Positions 41,966 to 55,457 of a DNA stretch of 64,000 nucleotides are shown here, piece after piece. The notes beneath the pieces were generated by a model. It was not told the DNA's origin. It did not search any database and was given only the letters and a program-made list of their open reading frames with translations. Made by a program: the position numbers and the translations under genes. Source of the stretch: Alentia gelatinosa (lineage: Eukaryota > Annelida > Polychaeta > Phyllodocida > Polynoidae); the NCBI GenBank assembly GCA_950022655.1, contig OX465579.1:52307950-52371949 (forward strand), written 5' to 3'. How positions within the stretch are numbered: the first letter of the stretch is position 1; every line of letters starts with the position of its first letter.

Positions 41966-43204
41966 CCAGTTCCCGGGCGTGACGTGGAGACGGTTAGCTG
42001 GAAGTGATTGGCCTGGTCATGCAGATTGAGTTCCTCCCCCACCCCTTCGTCTTACCGTACCTCAGCGCTGTCTGCTACACCACCTTTTATCCAGTCCCCT
42101 GCTCTCTCTCCTCATAGCCTTTCACATTCTAAATCACACACGTTCATCCCTCATTACTATTTATTTTCCTCTATCCACTTACAAACCACCTCAACTGTAC
42201 CTCCGAAATATCACTACAAACTCTATTTTATTTCTACAATCTCTGCCGTTTCGCCCTCTCTATTGGCTCCAGCAGTCCCTAAAATATACCCCTCTTATCT
42301 GGTTTGACATACATCCTCGGCCTTATCATTTATCTCCTATCACTCTTGATAGTGTCTCACCCCATCTACTCCAAGATACTTCCAATATAGGTCGAATCTC
42401 ATCCCCCCATCTCCCCTCCCCCCCCCCCCCGACACCCCAAATGGTGCAGATGTGTGCAGAATCTAGAGAACCTATGAATTATATTCCTTGATGCCGTACT
42501 TGCACTTTTATGATTAACTGGGGGGATTCTCTCACATTGAGATCCGCCCAATACCGATAGTTCCAATATTATGTGACTGACCAGTCTCCTACCTCACGCA
42601 CCATCCAATCCCTGATAACTGTCCGTTGTATTCCCTCATTTATCATCCAATAACTGATGGATGTCTACTACATTGCCACATACACTATCCCAGAACTAGT
42701 CACCATTCTTATACACAACACAACGGCTACTAAATATCAATTCTGCTTCCACATTCACTCGAGTACTGCGCCCTCCGCCAATCATATCCTAAGACCAGCA
42801 GCGCAACAGCGATACAACACTATAGCTCACTCTCTGGCGTGGCTACTTTACCCCGAGCAGTGTCCACCCTGACCCTCTGCTCCCCGTACCACAGGATCCT
42901 CTCCTCCATGTCATCTCTGTCTACCCTGGTCAAGCTCCCTCCCCCTTAGAGGGCAACAACCGCGGTAGGCCAGGGTATGCATTTACATACGTAGCCCTAA
43001 GCCCCCAGAGGGCCCGTAAAATGGGAGTTCTGTTGGGGAATATGCAGGAGATCTCCCAGGTTGCTGCTCAATGCATGCCCCCTTCTAGAATCCAAGATAT
43101 CGTATGTGCTCCTACTGTTCATTCCTTGTCCAATAATTACATTTGATTCATACATTTTAGTTTCAGTGATTCATACTTTACCTATTTTGTTCGCTCCCAG
43201 AATT
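41966..43204. other. Non-coding spacer
   Basis: Pyrimidine-rich around 42030-42430, with a poly-C run at 42418-42430. No gene supported. Confidence 0.4.
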
Positions 43205-43322
43205 AGAATATAGATATCAAAACATGCGATTATTTTCCGTTTAGGCGAGAAAAGAACCGGAAAATAATATAAATATCAAAACATGCGATTATTTCCCGTT
43301 TAGGCGAGTATAGAACTGGAAC
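43205..43322. repeat. Tandem duplication, 59-bp period
   Basis: ATATCAAAACATGCGATTAT starting at 43214 recurs at 43273, followed in both copies by the TTAGGCGAG core. Only a few mismatches separate the copies. Confidence 0.9.
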
Positions 43323-44233
43323 AGACGATACAATCAAAGTGATCATATATATTATTATTTCTATACTTTAGACCAATATACTGGAATGGCTTTCCGCTAC
43401 GCTCTTCTATGGAAGAAATTAATCACTTCTCGACAGCAATTTTGACCTCATTAGCCTTCGAACAGCCACTGGGCAAAACGGAAGAGTGAGAATACATGCG
43501 CCCAGGGAAACTAGTAAATTATATTCTCGTTTCCAGCCTCCCACGACACAGTCCAACACAGAGAAGGATAAAGCCGCTAGCCGACGGATACGCCTTCAGC
43601 TCTATTTGTCATACTCAGTCTTCTATTTGGATTAAGGCTTTTTCCAAACGACTGCTGAGAGAGTGATGAGTTGCGGGTTAATGATCATCTTCAGGGGAGG
43701 CCAAAGTAACATGGTTCCGTCGTCCTTCCTCAGATGGCGCCACGAGTGTGGTCTCTTCACTGGCTTCAGACTAATTCGTTGCTTTCTGCCCAGGACTGCC
43801 TCGCGTCCGCACACAGCAGGCCATGCCATGCACTTAAACCCTTTGTATGTATAGATGGTTTCTTCCCTAACATTTACCACTAGTTAACAGATTGTATAAC
43901 TTTGCTAACGAATTTCAGATATAATGTAGAAATCATACAGTCCCTTGAAGTTACAACAAAGGGTATGTTATGTTTGTATTGCATGAGACTTTGGCCATAT
44001 ATAGTATCAGTATGTTCTTGTTCCGGGATTTAATAGGCAAGGCAATATTAGGAAGATCGTGTTTTTTCGTCTGTTGTACCTTTCCTAGTTTCCATGGGAA
44101 TGCATGGGCCATAGTTGTGCTATATAATCACCTGCGATTGCCCACTATTTGTTGTGCAATAACCTTGCCAAACAAATTTGAAATCGGTCTGCAAGAGTGC
44201 ATTTAGTCGTAGTGCTCTGGAACTCCACCCTTC
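43323..44233. other. Non-coding spacer
   Basis: No gene supported. Frames on both strands at 43630-43880 overlap each other and neither is recognised. Confidence 0.4.
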
Positions 44234-44420
44234 ACCTGGCAATTCTTTCTGAATTTCCCATACAGAGAGCCAGATTCTGTTGCATCAGTGCATTACTGTC
44301 CAGAAACAATATTCACGTCGCACAGAACCTGGCAATTCTTTCTGAATTTCCCATACAGAGAGCCAGATTCTGTTGCATCAGTGCATTACTGTCCAGAAAC
44401 AATATTCACGTCGCACAGAA
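44234..44420. repeat. Perfect tandem duplication, 93-bp unit
   Basis: The block beginning ACCTGGCAATTCTTTCTGAA is repeated exactly once with a 93-base offset (44234 and 44327). Identity implies a recent duplication. 93 is a multiple of three, so an open frame through it is kept, probably by chance. Confidence 0.95.
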
Positions 44421-46191
44421 TCAGTTATATTTGATATGCAGAAATCGCTGATTGGCTTCAAATGTATATATTTGCTGATTTTTAATTTGTCATGATGATG
44501 GGATATATGTGGCATATTGTGGATATCATCGTGTTGCTATGGGATTCGTGATAAGTGATAGTAGTCTATTCATAATTGGCTTTTATAGAAATATATCAGT
44601 ACAGTCAATCAGGACTACTGACGTTCAGTGAGAGCTTCTTTTTTCATTAAGCACAAAGGGAAATCTACAATGTGTTACACACGGCTTCTGCAAAGCAGGT
44701 TTCCTGCAAGATGTTTAACATTCATGAGATAAGGAAAGCAAACAAATACGTTCCAAATCCGTAGCTAATGCGTGGTCCCCACCAATTCAAATACGTAGAA
44801 GAAACGCCGAAATTACATGAGGGTCATTTCCCATAGGCAATTACATTGTTTCAACATAAGGATATTTACAAGCACGGTATTGAGCAATGATGATGGATAT
44901 GAGTGTATGCAGTAAGAATCAAACATTCATATATCATGATTTTACTATACATCAAGAACATTAGATATACCTGAGGTAATCATTATACATTGTATTTGCA
45001 CTCCTTTGTCATTTCTTAAAAGCCGCTCGCTCTCATCTGTTCTCCCATCAACTCTGGTAATGAGTTCCATATTTCTTCACCAAAAGTAGTGGGATATGTC
45101 TAGATAAATTCAACTTATATCTTCTTGTTTGAAGCATTAGACTGAGCTCTCGTACGAGGTTCATCCATACAATATAACATATTTTATGCCACCTAATGAA
45201 TGCCTTATGAAGTATAATCCCTCCGATGCATGCATAATTGAAAATTACATGTGACTATTATTGTGATCTCGAATTCCTGAGTTAATACAAACACGAATTA
45301 CTTCTAATTATGTATTTGGGCCTACCGCAATAGGATATCCGATAAAATCGAACATTAGAGCTTGTTGGCCCTTATAAATCGTATCGACTTTAGTAGAATC
45401 ATCTATTAAGAAAAATACTATCAATCGTGAGACATACTTCAGATTGTACGACAGTGGCAGTTGTTGCATCTCTTCCTCTTTTTGACCAAGACCTCAACAT
45501 AAACGTTCCCATTGATGACATTCCTGGAATATTTCCTTTTTTCTTTGTTTTTATTCATGTTCGCACATGTACCTATAGATCTTTTTTGAAAATTCGACCT
45601 AAGCTCTCTTTCTTTCACTTTCTTTCAATATACATCTACAGTCCATTTTACCTATGTTCTCCATTCATTCGGTTCTCCAATTGTTGTTTTATTAATCTCG
45701 TCTGGTAACTTAACATTATGTTTAATATTAGCACATTTTAACATCGTCATATCATAATATTTGTAGTTACTTTTTCACCGTTATTAACAATTTTACCAGA
45801 ACATGTGCTTACATTTCCCTTATATTTTCAAAAGCCTTTATGAATTTATGTACCTAGATTTTAGATATTTTCCCACACATATCTGTGTTATGATAAATTC
45901 CAGGCATGCTAACCATTCCACTCATGATGAATAGTATATGTGGTTCCTATACACTTACCTGGTTTTTACCTGCTTTTCTCATCCATCACACTCCACCTTC
46001 CTATTTGAACGCCTGCCATCACACACGTTATTCCCACTCCGCTGAACAGCCTCCAACAGAAAACAGTAGACAAAGTCTTCTTTGAAGCCCCCCCCCCCCC
46101 CCCTACCCTTAATACCCTCCCACCCTCTGCTTCAGCGCCCGCCTCACAAACTCCGCCCATGACGCCAGGCGAGGATCCACGAGCCACAGGT
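44421..46191. other. Non-coding spacer
   Basis: AT-rich. T-rich coding-like frame at 45427-45708 is low complexity. Poly-C at about 46087-46103. No gene supported. Confidence 0.4.
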
Positions 46192-46231
46192 TGACCTTGA
46201 CCTGGATACCTCACCCCCTGACCTATGACCT
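46192..46231 (-). promoter_or_regulatory. Cluster of nuclear-receptor-like half-sites (DR0 and DR1)
   Basis: TGACCT at 46192-46197 and 46198-46203 abut directly (DR0). TGACCT at 46219-46224 and 46226-46231 are separated by one A (DR1). On the minus strand these read AGGTCA repeats. Four exact hexamers in 40 bases is notable, and the site lies about 600 to 1,000 bases upstream of the GC-rich block at 46790. Function is inference. Confidence 0.4.
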
Positions 46232-46789
46232 TCTGTGGTGTGGTCTTGTTGTGGGTGACGCCGCGCCTCGCGCTGCCACCACATGACAAAATTTACTACA
46301 GCGTGACGGTCCTCCTCACGTAAGTGCCCACATCACACCGTGTCTCGGCTTCCGTTTGGATATTTTCTGGATCTCGCCGATTCCTTTACGCACCCCCCGC
46401 CCTTCCACCCCAACATATACACATACGGATGATCCAAACGGCATCCTCCTACACATCGCGCGTTGTGGTGGACAGTGTAACCAGTTAGTATATACTCTAT
46501 ACTAATATACAAGTATATAGAGCGTCGGTGCTACCTTGCCTTAGTGGTTTTTTTAATCCCGTACATAATTGGATCCCGACAAAAACATTGGCGCTAGCGT
46601 GGATCCAACTCTGCTGCTGTACACATGTATAAATATACATACATGTACACTGCAATAGACGGCCAGGAATCTGCCATAGGGTACGTGTAGGGGTGTGTCT
46701 ATTCTGTCACCATCATTGTAATCATCAGTGAGCCATATCAACGCTGGGGTTGGTGCGATACAAGTTGACACTCACTCAACACCACCCCC

Positions 46790-47278
46790 ACCAACACACC
46801 TACGCATGCGTCCCTACACCACCCTGGAGTAACGGTGCTAGGAACGCACCCCCCACTAAGGAAGGCGCTCGGCGAGGGGCGGGGTAGAATCAGCTGTTGG
46901 GGTGCAGGCCTTTCAGAGGGGTTGTCTCGTGACCCGCTGCACTGCTACAAGGGGTGAACGGACAGACGAGCCGTAGAACGGGCGAGGAGGTGCCAGTGGT
47001 CGGTGTGTCAGTGCCAGCCAGCCAACAAGCCAGACCTGCCAGCCAGCCTTCCGGGAGGGCAGGCGGGCGGGAGGGGACTCACTGACCGCTGAAAGGGCGG
47101 CTGTGCACTGGTCTGAGTCCTGGAGGGATCCTGCCTCCTCCAGTACGCAAGTACAACATCACCAGGAGGGTAACTCACCAGAGGAGGAGTCTACGCCGCG
47201 TCTTTTAGCACTTGGAGAGTTACCCCTGTAGGGATCTACCTTTCTATACACACCCTGGAGGAGCCGGAGTTGTGTCAG
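46790..47278 (+). other. GC-rich block, possible 5' exon ending at a splice donor
   Basis: A GC- and CpG-richer island in AT-rich surroundings, with TGCCAGCCAGCC-type repeats. It ends TGTGTCAG|GTGAGG, a good donor at 47279. It may be promoter plus untranslated first exon of a plus-strand gene. No clear coding start or downstream exon was recognised, so this is tentative. Confidence 0.35.
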
Positions 47279-48839
47279 GTGAGGGGGTGGGGGCTGTAGG
47301 GGCTAACAGTATTCAATATAGTTGTGTACACCTTTAAGGGAGTGCTGTGCGTATGTATGACCATGTTAGGTCTGGTTGCAGTGTTTATAACCTGTCTGTG
47401 GTACTGCGTACAACAAGGCAGAACGGCAACAGTTGGAGGTATCGCACTTAAGGTGATACGCTACTTCAACCACAAGTATCAACAGACTCAGCTTATCACC
47501 AAACTCAATCTCCAATTAAGATACTGTTCCAGTTAAAACACTTGCTTTTTAGAATGACTTTTCTTGGGGCCATGTTGCACAACATGCAATTTAGCATCTT
47601 TAACTATAACAATAAGTACATTATAGCTAAATATATATTAGAAGCCAGGTCAACATAAATTCCCAGGCAAGCATATGTTGACAAACCTTATGCATAAATT
47701 AGTCGAGGATGGTATTGCACAATATCAACTTACTGTTTTGACCAGGATGAAAGCCCCCTGATAAAACGAGGTACCCGTGTGTATGACGGTATCTTGTCAA
47801 TTATGAATTCCATTGTGTCATATGTAAGAAATACCATCTTTTGGCCTTTTGATATTTAGTTCTGATTCAAGTAGGATTTATCCAAAACCCACCCTCCTCA
47901 AGTCCTCCCCTCCCTTCCCCCCTGTCCCAGACCTGTACTGTATCGTCATGCGGGTGTCATTACTGGGGAAAACATCGCCACTTGGCTAGGGCTGACCAAA
48001 ACAGGTATTCGGCTTTCGGCCATGCAAGCCGAAACCATCCCTAGCATCTTCTACATACATATAGACTTCCTGTTTTTTGTGGCACCACACTACTGATCAA
48101 ATCTGTTTCTCGACTGAGGTGTCTTAGGAGGTTTGGACAATCTTGGCACGATCATAATTGCATGGCTCTCTCGATTAGAGAATCTATCCGAAGTTTGCAT
48201 CAGATATGGGACGAGGAAACATAATTCTGTAGGCTTTTAATAGGGCATCAAATAGCACTACACCTACATATACCCCTATTCCCGGATTTATTCAAATATT
48301 GTTGTTTTTCTCCATTGACCTTAATCAATGAACAAGTAAAAAAATATATTCATAATTACCTGTAGACATGTTGTTGCCAAATTGCATTTCTAAGGCTTAC
48401 CGCGAATACTACATGAAAGCTTGGTATTACATCCGACAAAAAAGACTGTTGACTGACATTTGCATCATTTACCAACGGGTGGGCCATTGGTTCCGGTTCA
48501 CTGCTTCTCCGTAATATCCCTCTGTGCATACAGTATGTCGCCATCCACATTTTATCATTCCTCAGAGAGATATGTATGAATAGCAGGTTGGTAGAATATC
48601 TAACTCACAATAAGCACACCATGAGTAAGATATGAATATTCTATAAGTTGAGCGAAGTGAAGGGAAGAATGGAGATAGCAAGGATCGAGTACCTCAAACA
48701 ACATTTCCTATTCTTAAACTGATAATACACCTCGTGCAATGACCGCAGTCCATCTGTAAAAGGTGCTGAGCTTCCTTCAGTATTTTCTATTTGTGAGGCA
48801 TTTTCATGATTTTGAGGACCATGAAAATATATCGTAAGG
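47279..48839. other. Non-coding spacer or intron
   Basis: No coding exon recognised. A small frame at 47324-47536 contains one hydrophobic stretch but lacks supporting evidence. Confidence 0.4.
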
Positions 48840-49210
48840 TTCTGTCACACCATACACTGACATGATCCAACGACACAATAAAAGACCCATACAATGACAC
48901 CATTTTGCCCAACCAAGCTGTCATATAATACTATCGAGCCAGAGTGTTATATCATACTATCACTCTCTACTGTGACACCCTATTACCATACTGTTCTGTC
49001 ACATCCACCTGTCTCAATAGACTCAGTCTCACCATACTGTTATCAAATCGTTATACAAATTTTCATACAATGTTATACCGAAATGTCACACCACAGTGCT
49101 CTGACAACACACAGTCACACCATATTCTCAAACCATACATTCACACACCACCATCTCACACCACACAGTCACCTCATACTCTCGCACCAAACATTCATAA
49201 ACCACAGACG
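48840..49210. repeat. Decayed tandem repeat rich in TCACACCATAC motifs
   Basis: Irregular units of about 18 to 25 bases with TCACACCATACTGT and related forms, more perfect toward the right (49100-49200). Confidence 0.6.
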
Positions 49211-52200
49211 AGATGTGTGGTCAATAACAACAGCTGTTGTTTTATTTCCGTGTCTTAACTGTAAATTATAATTCTCAAAATGTAACCCAGGATTTATAGT
49301 CTGGGCTCCATGTCTGGATGGATGCATGGAACTGCAACCCGGGAAAATACCTCGAACACAGAAACGCTCTCCAATCCTTACCCTGCGTGCCGCGAAATGC
49401 GCTTAATTTATTGGACAAATCCAATTGGTTCGCGGGAAATAGATGCATATAGATGCTCGGCCATGCATAAAAATGGGGAAATTTTATTAAGTCGTCCGTC
49501 CAATAGGCCCTGGGGATACAATGCCCTCGTAAAAGTAGAACTAGTCGACCTTGTCTGAGTCAGACTTGTAGATTTAGTACTGCCATCCATATAGGACAGA
49601 TTCCTGGGCATTTCACCCCGTGCCAGTTTCCATAAAGATGGCTCTTTTGTATTCATGTAGCACACCACAGCGGCCATAGTTTTCTTTACTTCTCTCTGGT
49701 GCCCCTTAGTGCATATCATGCGTATCGCTTGGCGTTGTGTGTGATTTGATTTCGCAATGTCAGTCCTATGGTTTATGATGTGAAAACAAACAAACAAGAG
49801 AAGTGGAAAAGCGGATTAGGACAATTTTCTCTATATATATTCATAATATGTTTAATGTGTCTCTTGCTATAGACAAAAGCTTACCATAAGCAGCCTCCAT
49901 AAATGCACAATGATTCACTAGATATTGATGGCGACCGCAAGTTGAATGGTTCAGAGAGTAGTTCATCTTAAATCAATTGATACCACTTCAATCAATCTAC
50001 ATTTTTGAGAGCATAGATGAAAGAGCAATTGTCACATTTGTTCGCATTCAGATTAAACCGTTAGTTATGTTCCTTTCATTTTATTTATCATTTGACAGTG
50101 AAATGTTGCCGTTGTTTCTACCTAGGTTCATCATTGACTTCTCATTCTCGTTTCGAATTGTAAATTTGCAGCTCTAGTATTATGATTTTGCATAAACACC
50201 ATTATTAATACAAGTTCGTCTACCACACTAAAGCCTGGTTTTGTAAGAATACATCACATACTCATGTGGCCAATAAAACTGCAGGTTCTATTGCCAAGTT
50301 GTGTCCGTTACATGTAAACTGAATGTTACGAGATGTGAATGACAACAAAGGGCGAGTACATGTGGTGTGTAGTCTGCATAGAAATGTCACATTTGTGACT
50401 CTTAAGTAGGAGATGTTACATTTATTCATGTTCTATTTACACAGTACAAGAATTTAGGTAAAACACGTACAAAATAAAGGCATTCCAATAGAGATGCTAT
50501 TGTACACCAACATCATGAATCTCTATCTACACACCACTCAGGGTCAAAGATCAAGGTCACTGACCGCACTAATGCCCATGAATGGTGAATTTGTGACGAT
50601 TAATTGCGAGGTCAAAAGGGGGCATTTGTCAATGAAAGGTCATGGCCATTACTTCAGAGAATTTGTTTGGAGAGTGCGTACTACATATCGTGAATGGACG
50701 GAGAGTTCAGTGAAATGAAGACTGTTTTATCATCAAACCAGTGGATACCCTCTGGTGTAAGGTTCAGCTTAAAATCAACCACTCCCGTCATGCTAAATGG
50801 GTTGAGAGCAAGGATGGTAATATGATCGGAGTAGCTGCCGACTTCTGTGGAGAAATGTAAGGAAGGGCAATGTTAGCCCATAATTGATAGACATAACATC
50901 CTTACGGGATTTAAAGATTAAAAGAATCCTAGGTTCTTCAGTCACGATGATCAAAGGGAATAATGGAGAGAAGGACAAAGCGGAAACAATTGATACGCCA
51001 TGTTCAGATAACAATTTATACTGAAGAAAATCAAATTAAGTAAACACATAGCTAGCTAAAAGGGTGTCTCACCAGATACCAATGTGTTTCAATTTTAGGT
51101 ACAAACATTCAACATTCTCGATAAAGAAATACCAAGAGTATGTTAATATTCATCTTAACTTTATAGTAGATAAACACGTCGTGAAATTGAAAAGATCATC
51201 AAACCTTTCTCGACAAGATAATCCTTGATAAGAAATAAACAGATGTAAAGTATGACCTGCACTAGGTATCTTGACGTTTGACCCTGACCATAAAGGTTTG
51301 ATGGCACCCAATGGATAACTCATCCCAAAGATTATAATTCGTCTCTCGTGCTTTGAAAAACAAAAAAGGAATGTAAGAAATTGAAACAAAAACGGGTTAC
51401 AAGATTCCTTAGGGCCCAAGATTTGACTCAATATGAAGAAACATTCCAAGGAACTTTCTAAGGGATTTACCCCAAAGTCATTTCTCTGTAATTCTAAATT
51501 CATTAATCACATCGACATAAACATTCTCCTAGAATTTGAAATAGCTGGTGTGTCTACTTGCAGTTAATCGCAACAATGGTCTTCAGATTATTTCTAATGC
51601 TGCACGAGTTGTTTCCTTTCACCGGGAATCCCTGAAAGAATCATAGTCATACACATAGTGTGTCTCTTTGACAAATATTATGTAAATTTGTTTGAGAGTC
51701 TTTGATAACAGGAATGTAATTTAGTAAATCTACTTATCGTTTTACAAAAGGATTATTTCCAACAAATATAAATGAATTTCTTCAGGCTGGTCGCAAGCCC
51801 TCCTCCTGCAGCAACCAACAATAAAACAATGCCAGTACAAACGGCCACCTCCCCATCCGGCGTTTGGTACCCCAGCTCCTACGCTGACCTACCCTCCACA
51901 TACTGCTCAATAGAGTTTGCACGCGCAGGCGGATTTAACCTACAATATGATTCAAACGAGCGTAATATACGTTAGAATGTATGTAAATAAAACATGATGA
52001 ACTTCAACATACATCGAAGATTCACAACAAATATACGCCATAGATGTGCGGTTCTAACTCCGGCCTCGCTGCCCACTCTCTGATCTCCCTGAAGAAACAA
52101 ACTCTATCTTGCCAGCTTTCTGATAGACGGGGTTACCCGCGGGTTAACGGGTAAAGCTCTGTGGCCGTGCGTGCCTTATGCCCTGTCAACATCCCCCATC

Positions 52201-52979
52201 TGCTACCAAAGATCCTCTGCCCACAGCCAACAGGCCCCAGAATGCATTGCCAGCTGTATGCGCCGAGCAGGCATTCCAGGGTTGTTTTGGGGTTTCTGAA
52301 AGCTTCAACCTGGAACCTCTGTATTTGATGGTGATTATTTATCAGGTCACCATATATACTATTTAGAAACATGTATCTAATACAATACAATAAGCATAGA
52401 TTTCAGGGTATTCGTGTTACCTGATAGGCAGGAGTAGTTCAAGAGGTATAATGGTAAATACAGAGAGTATGTGACGGATCGATACACATGGTCATTAGCG
52501 ACCTAGAATAATAAACCTATGACACAAGATGAGAATTCTAAAGGAAGACAGGATGATCTCATTCACCGATGAATGGGTATTCCTAAAAGCGAGAGACCTA
52601 CTACCTTCACGTCGTGATCTCAGATACCAATGCTTACACACAGAATAGCCTACCAAAAGCCTTGACATACATTGATATATAGTGACTTTCTACACAAATG
52701 CCCATCTCCTAAAACAGATCGTATACAGGCATGTCCATACTTTGGAGAGGCCACAATGACCCAGAGTGTAGAAGCCCTACATGGTTGCATGATGAAGCAC
52801 TCGTGCTCGTGTTTGGCCTAAGTTGCTGGGTGTGTGTGTCTGAGTCTCTGCACTACTGTTTATAAATAACGACTCCATATGAACTGTCCGTCATAACTTT
52901 CAGCATCCATGTAGATGTGAGAGGTAGAGAGTACATGATCTGCCTGTCAAAACAGGTATCATGGATATCCATAGCTATC
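49211..52979. other. Non-coding spacer
   Basis: No gene supported. Overlapping frames on both strands at 49310-49797 are discussed under rejected items. Confidence 0.4.
50541..50642 (+). promoter_or_regulatory. Cluster of AGGTCA-type half-sites
   Basis: GGGTCA at 50541-50546, AAGGTCA at 50553-50559 (overlapping a GGTCACTGACC palindrome), AGGTCA at 50609-50614 and again at 50637-50642. These are nuclear-receptor half-site sequences. No nearby gene is recognised, so this may be chance. Confidence 0.25.
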
Positions 52980-53275
52980 AATGAGTATTTGGATCTGAGG
53001 TGATTATACTGTGACTTGTCTGTTATAGCTGGATGGTATAACTCACACCGTGTATGCCGATCGGAGATAACGGCATCAGGGATGGTATAACTCTCAGGGT
53101 GTATGTAGATTTGAGAAGTGATTAATCTATGATCTGCCTGTCATAATGGTTATCGGGGAAGCTCAACCCTCCAGGGTGGATGTAGATCTGATGGTGGTTA
53201 GGCCATGATCTGTCTGTCATAACACGTCTCAGTATGTATGTAGATTTGAGAGTGATTATCCCATGCAGTACCGCT
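52980..53275. repeat. Decayed minisatellite, about 65-bp unit
   Basis: Repeated blocks containing GTATGTAGATTTGAG, TGATTA and ATGATCTGCCTGTCATAA, at least four copies with indels. Confidence 0.7.
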
Positions 53276-55234
53276 TCTCAATACTGGCCCACATGTAAAC
53301 CACTCTCCAGGGAAATACGTAAATGACCAGTAATAACACCACGATGTGTTTCTCGTAGAGTTGGCACATTTACCGTCACCGATCAGGAATTAATCTACAA
53401 TGTAGACTTTCAAATGGGCTAGATATCAAATTATGACATTTGGTATTAATAACTGTGCTAATATCATTGTCAGAATGATTATAAACGAGTTACTCCGAGT
53501 AATCTGTTGAGACCTCACCACAGGCTGACATAACTCAAACCACCTGAGGGCTTCATCAGACAATTCAATTCAATCGGTGTCTTATGTTGAGTTTTAACTT
53601 AAATCATCTAATTCCCAAATGATTAATAAAATAGAAAGAACTTCCTCAAAAACATGCTTCAAATCTTGTATAGAGAGGTTTCTGTTTCGGTTATGTACAA
53701 GCATATCATACTAACCATAGCATTCTGATCTCTGCATATATCACATGCATATCTCAACTTTGTTGTTGTCAGCTTATACATTGAACGATCGTGATGAATG
53801 TGCTTTCAAGATTTAATTCTATCCATACTCAAATAAGTGATCTTTGGTACCATGTTATGCAGTACCCAAAGTGCTGTTAAATAAACCTTCACGCGTTTAA
53901 TACAAATCATCTGTTGAAAAGGATTTTTATAATTCATTAATCTTTTACAGCTTCATCTAATATCAATGCAAAGGGAAACATTGAGGGAGGAATACTTACA
54001 TACTCTAAACTTGTGCATCTGCCATTAAGTGAAAAGGTTACATGTATTAATAGAGTACCTAGGCGGGAGAACATACCATTAGGACATACATTAGGAAAAA
54101 AGGGGATATCAACGATTGTTAAAGAATGATGTTGTATACATACGTGTAATTCATGTGTGTTTACCTGTCAATGCTCTAACTTACAAACCTATCACAAGCG
54201 ATTCTATCACGTAATACTAATCCTGCACACCTTGCTTTCCTTTCTTACCCACCAGGGATTGGATTATTACGCGTTCTCATCACCTATTCAGCAAAGATGA
54301 ATACCCCAAAAAGGTAGGTTCACCATTAACATTCAACATGTGCACCTGTGCTATACTGCTGCTCTAATGGAATGCGTTATACTAGTGGTTTTTAGATTTA
54401 ACTTGCGAAGATGTTCGTGCATTTACTCGTGTGATATCTTTATGTGTTAACATAATATGAGTATGATATATAATGAATGCTTTTTCTTTTAGGTATCCAG
54501 AAATCTTATTTCTGCGATGAAGGCAGAGTGAATGTGGTGTAGATGATAGAATTTTAATTCTGATATTTGAAGTTAGCTGTGTCTTTCATTAAAAGGAACA
54601 TACTTATTGAAGGTCGACAGTATATCCTCATTTCTTCAACGTTAATCATGATGCTTTCATGTAACGAGAAGAACACCTTGGATGGCCTTTGAATTGTTTT
54701 GTTTGAAATGATTATGCATGACAGCAAAGTTAAACCTGCCTCTAAATCCTTGCCTTACTTCTTAGTCTCGAACTACGTTGTAAAGGATGTGTTATTGTCC
54801 AATCGATCCCATATACTATTGTGTTCATATTGGCGGTAGGGAGCCATTATTGCGACCGTTCCAGGGCTTATTATCAATTTCTATAGCCTTGTCGAAGCAT
54901 ACAGAGTAACGGTCAGCAGGCCGTGCTCATCACGGAGGGCATTGTCATGATGTTCGAATTTCTAAAAACAATGTTTGAGTTGCCATGAATATTGATGGAT
55001 TGATGCCAAATACAGCAGCAAAAACGGGAATCTGGGAAGGATCCCACGTGCTTCAAGTGGATTCGCCGCTTATTCGATGCCTAATAGGCTTTTACGGATT
55101 GCAATAGGGATATTAACATCTTAAAATGAGTGGGTTGAGGGTGGTCCTCATGTGCCAGGGCTAAAGAGGAGTCGGTGAGCATCCGGATCGCAAGGCAGGC
55201 GGAATGAGGAGAGAGGGAGGTAGGCCAATGAGAG
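53276..55234. other. Non-coding spacer
   Basis: AT-rich. Nothing recognised on either strand. Confidence 0.45.
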
Positions 55235-55457
55235 GTTAACCCTTTAGGGACGGGCGCCTTAGGCTAGGCATCCTCAAGAAGGGGAAAGGGTGTATATAAC
55301 GCTAGAGGACGAGTATATTGTGCCTGAGCTCACAAATCAACAGCTTTATCATAATGCACGGTCCACGAAATGATTTTATTTCTGCTTATAAATATCAAAT
55401 ACAATGCTATGCCGACATTTTGTGAAAATTGTATGTTTATTGGTTTATTACTTCTTT
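55235..55457. mobile_element. MITE-like element, TTAACCC family, copy 3 (truncated)
   Basis: Starts GTTAACCCTTTAGGGACGGG and shares the internal AACGCTAGAGGACnAG and TTTTATTTCTGCTTA blocks with copy 4. It lacks the right third, ending where copy 4 begins. This suggests one copy inserted into, or recombined with, another. Confidence 0.7.

Noticed and set aside
47324..47536. 70-codon frame with one hydrophobic segment
   Set aside because: No ATG at the frame start, no conservation evidence, and it lies directly after a probable splice donor, so it is likely intron.
48840..49210. CRISPR-like regular repeats
   Set aside because: Units vary in length and sequence and there are no unique spacers. 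It is a decayed minisatellite in a eukaryotic genome.
49310..49797. Overlapping 82-aa plus and 129-aa minus frames
   Set aside because: Both strands are open over the same stretch and neither shows a known domain or splice context. Composition alone does not choose between them.
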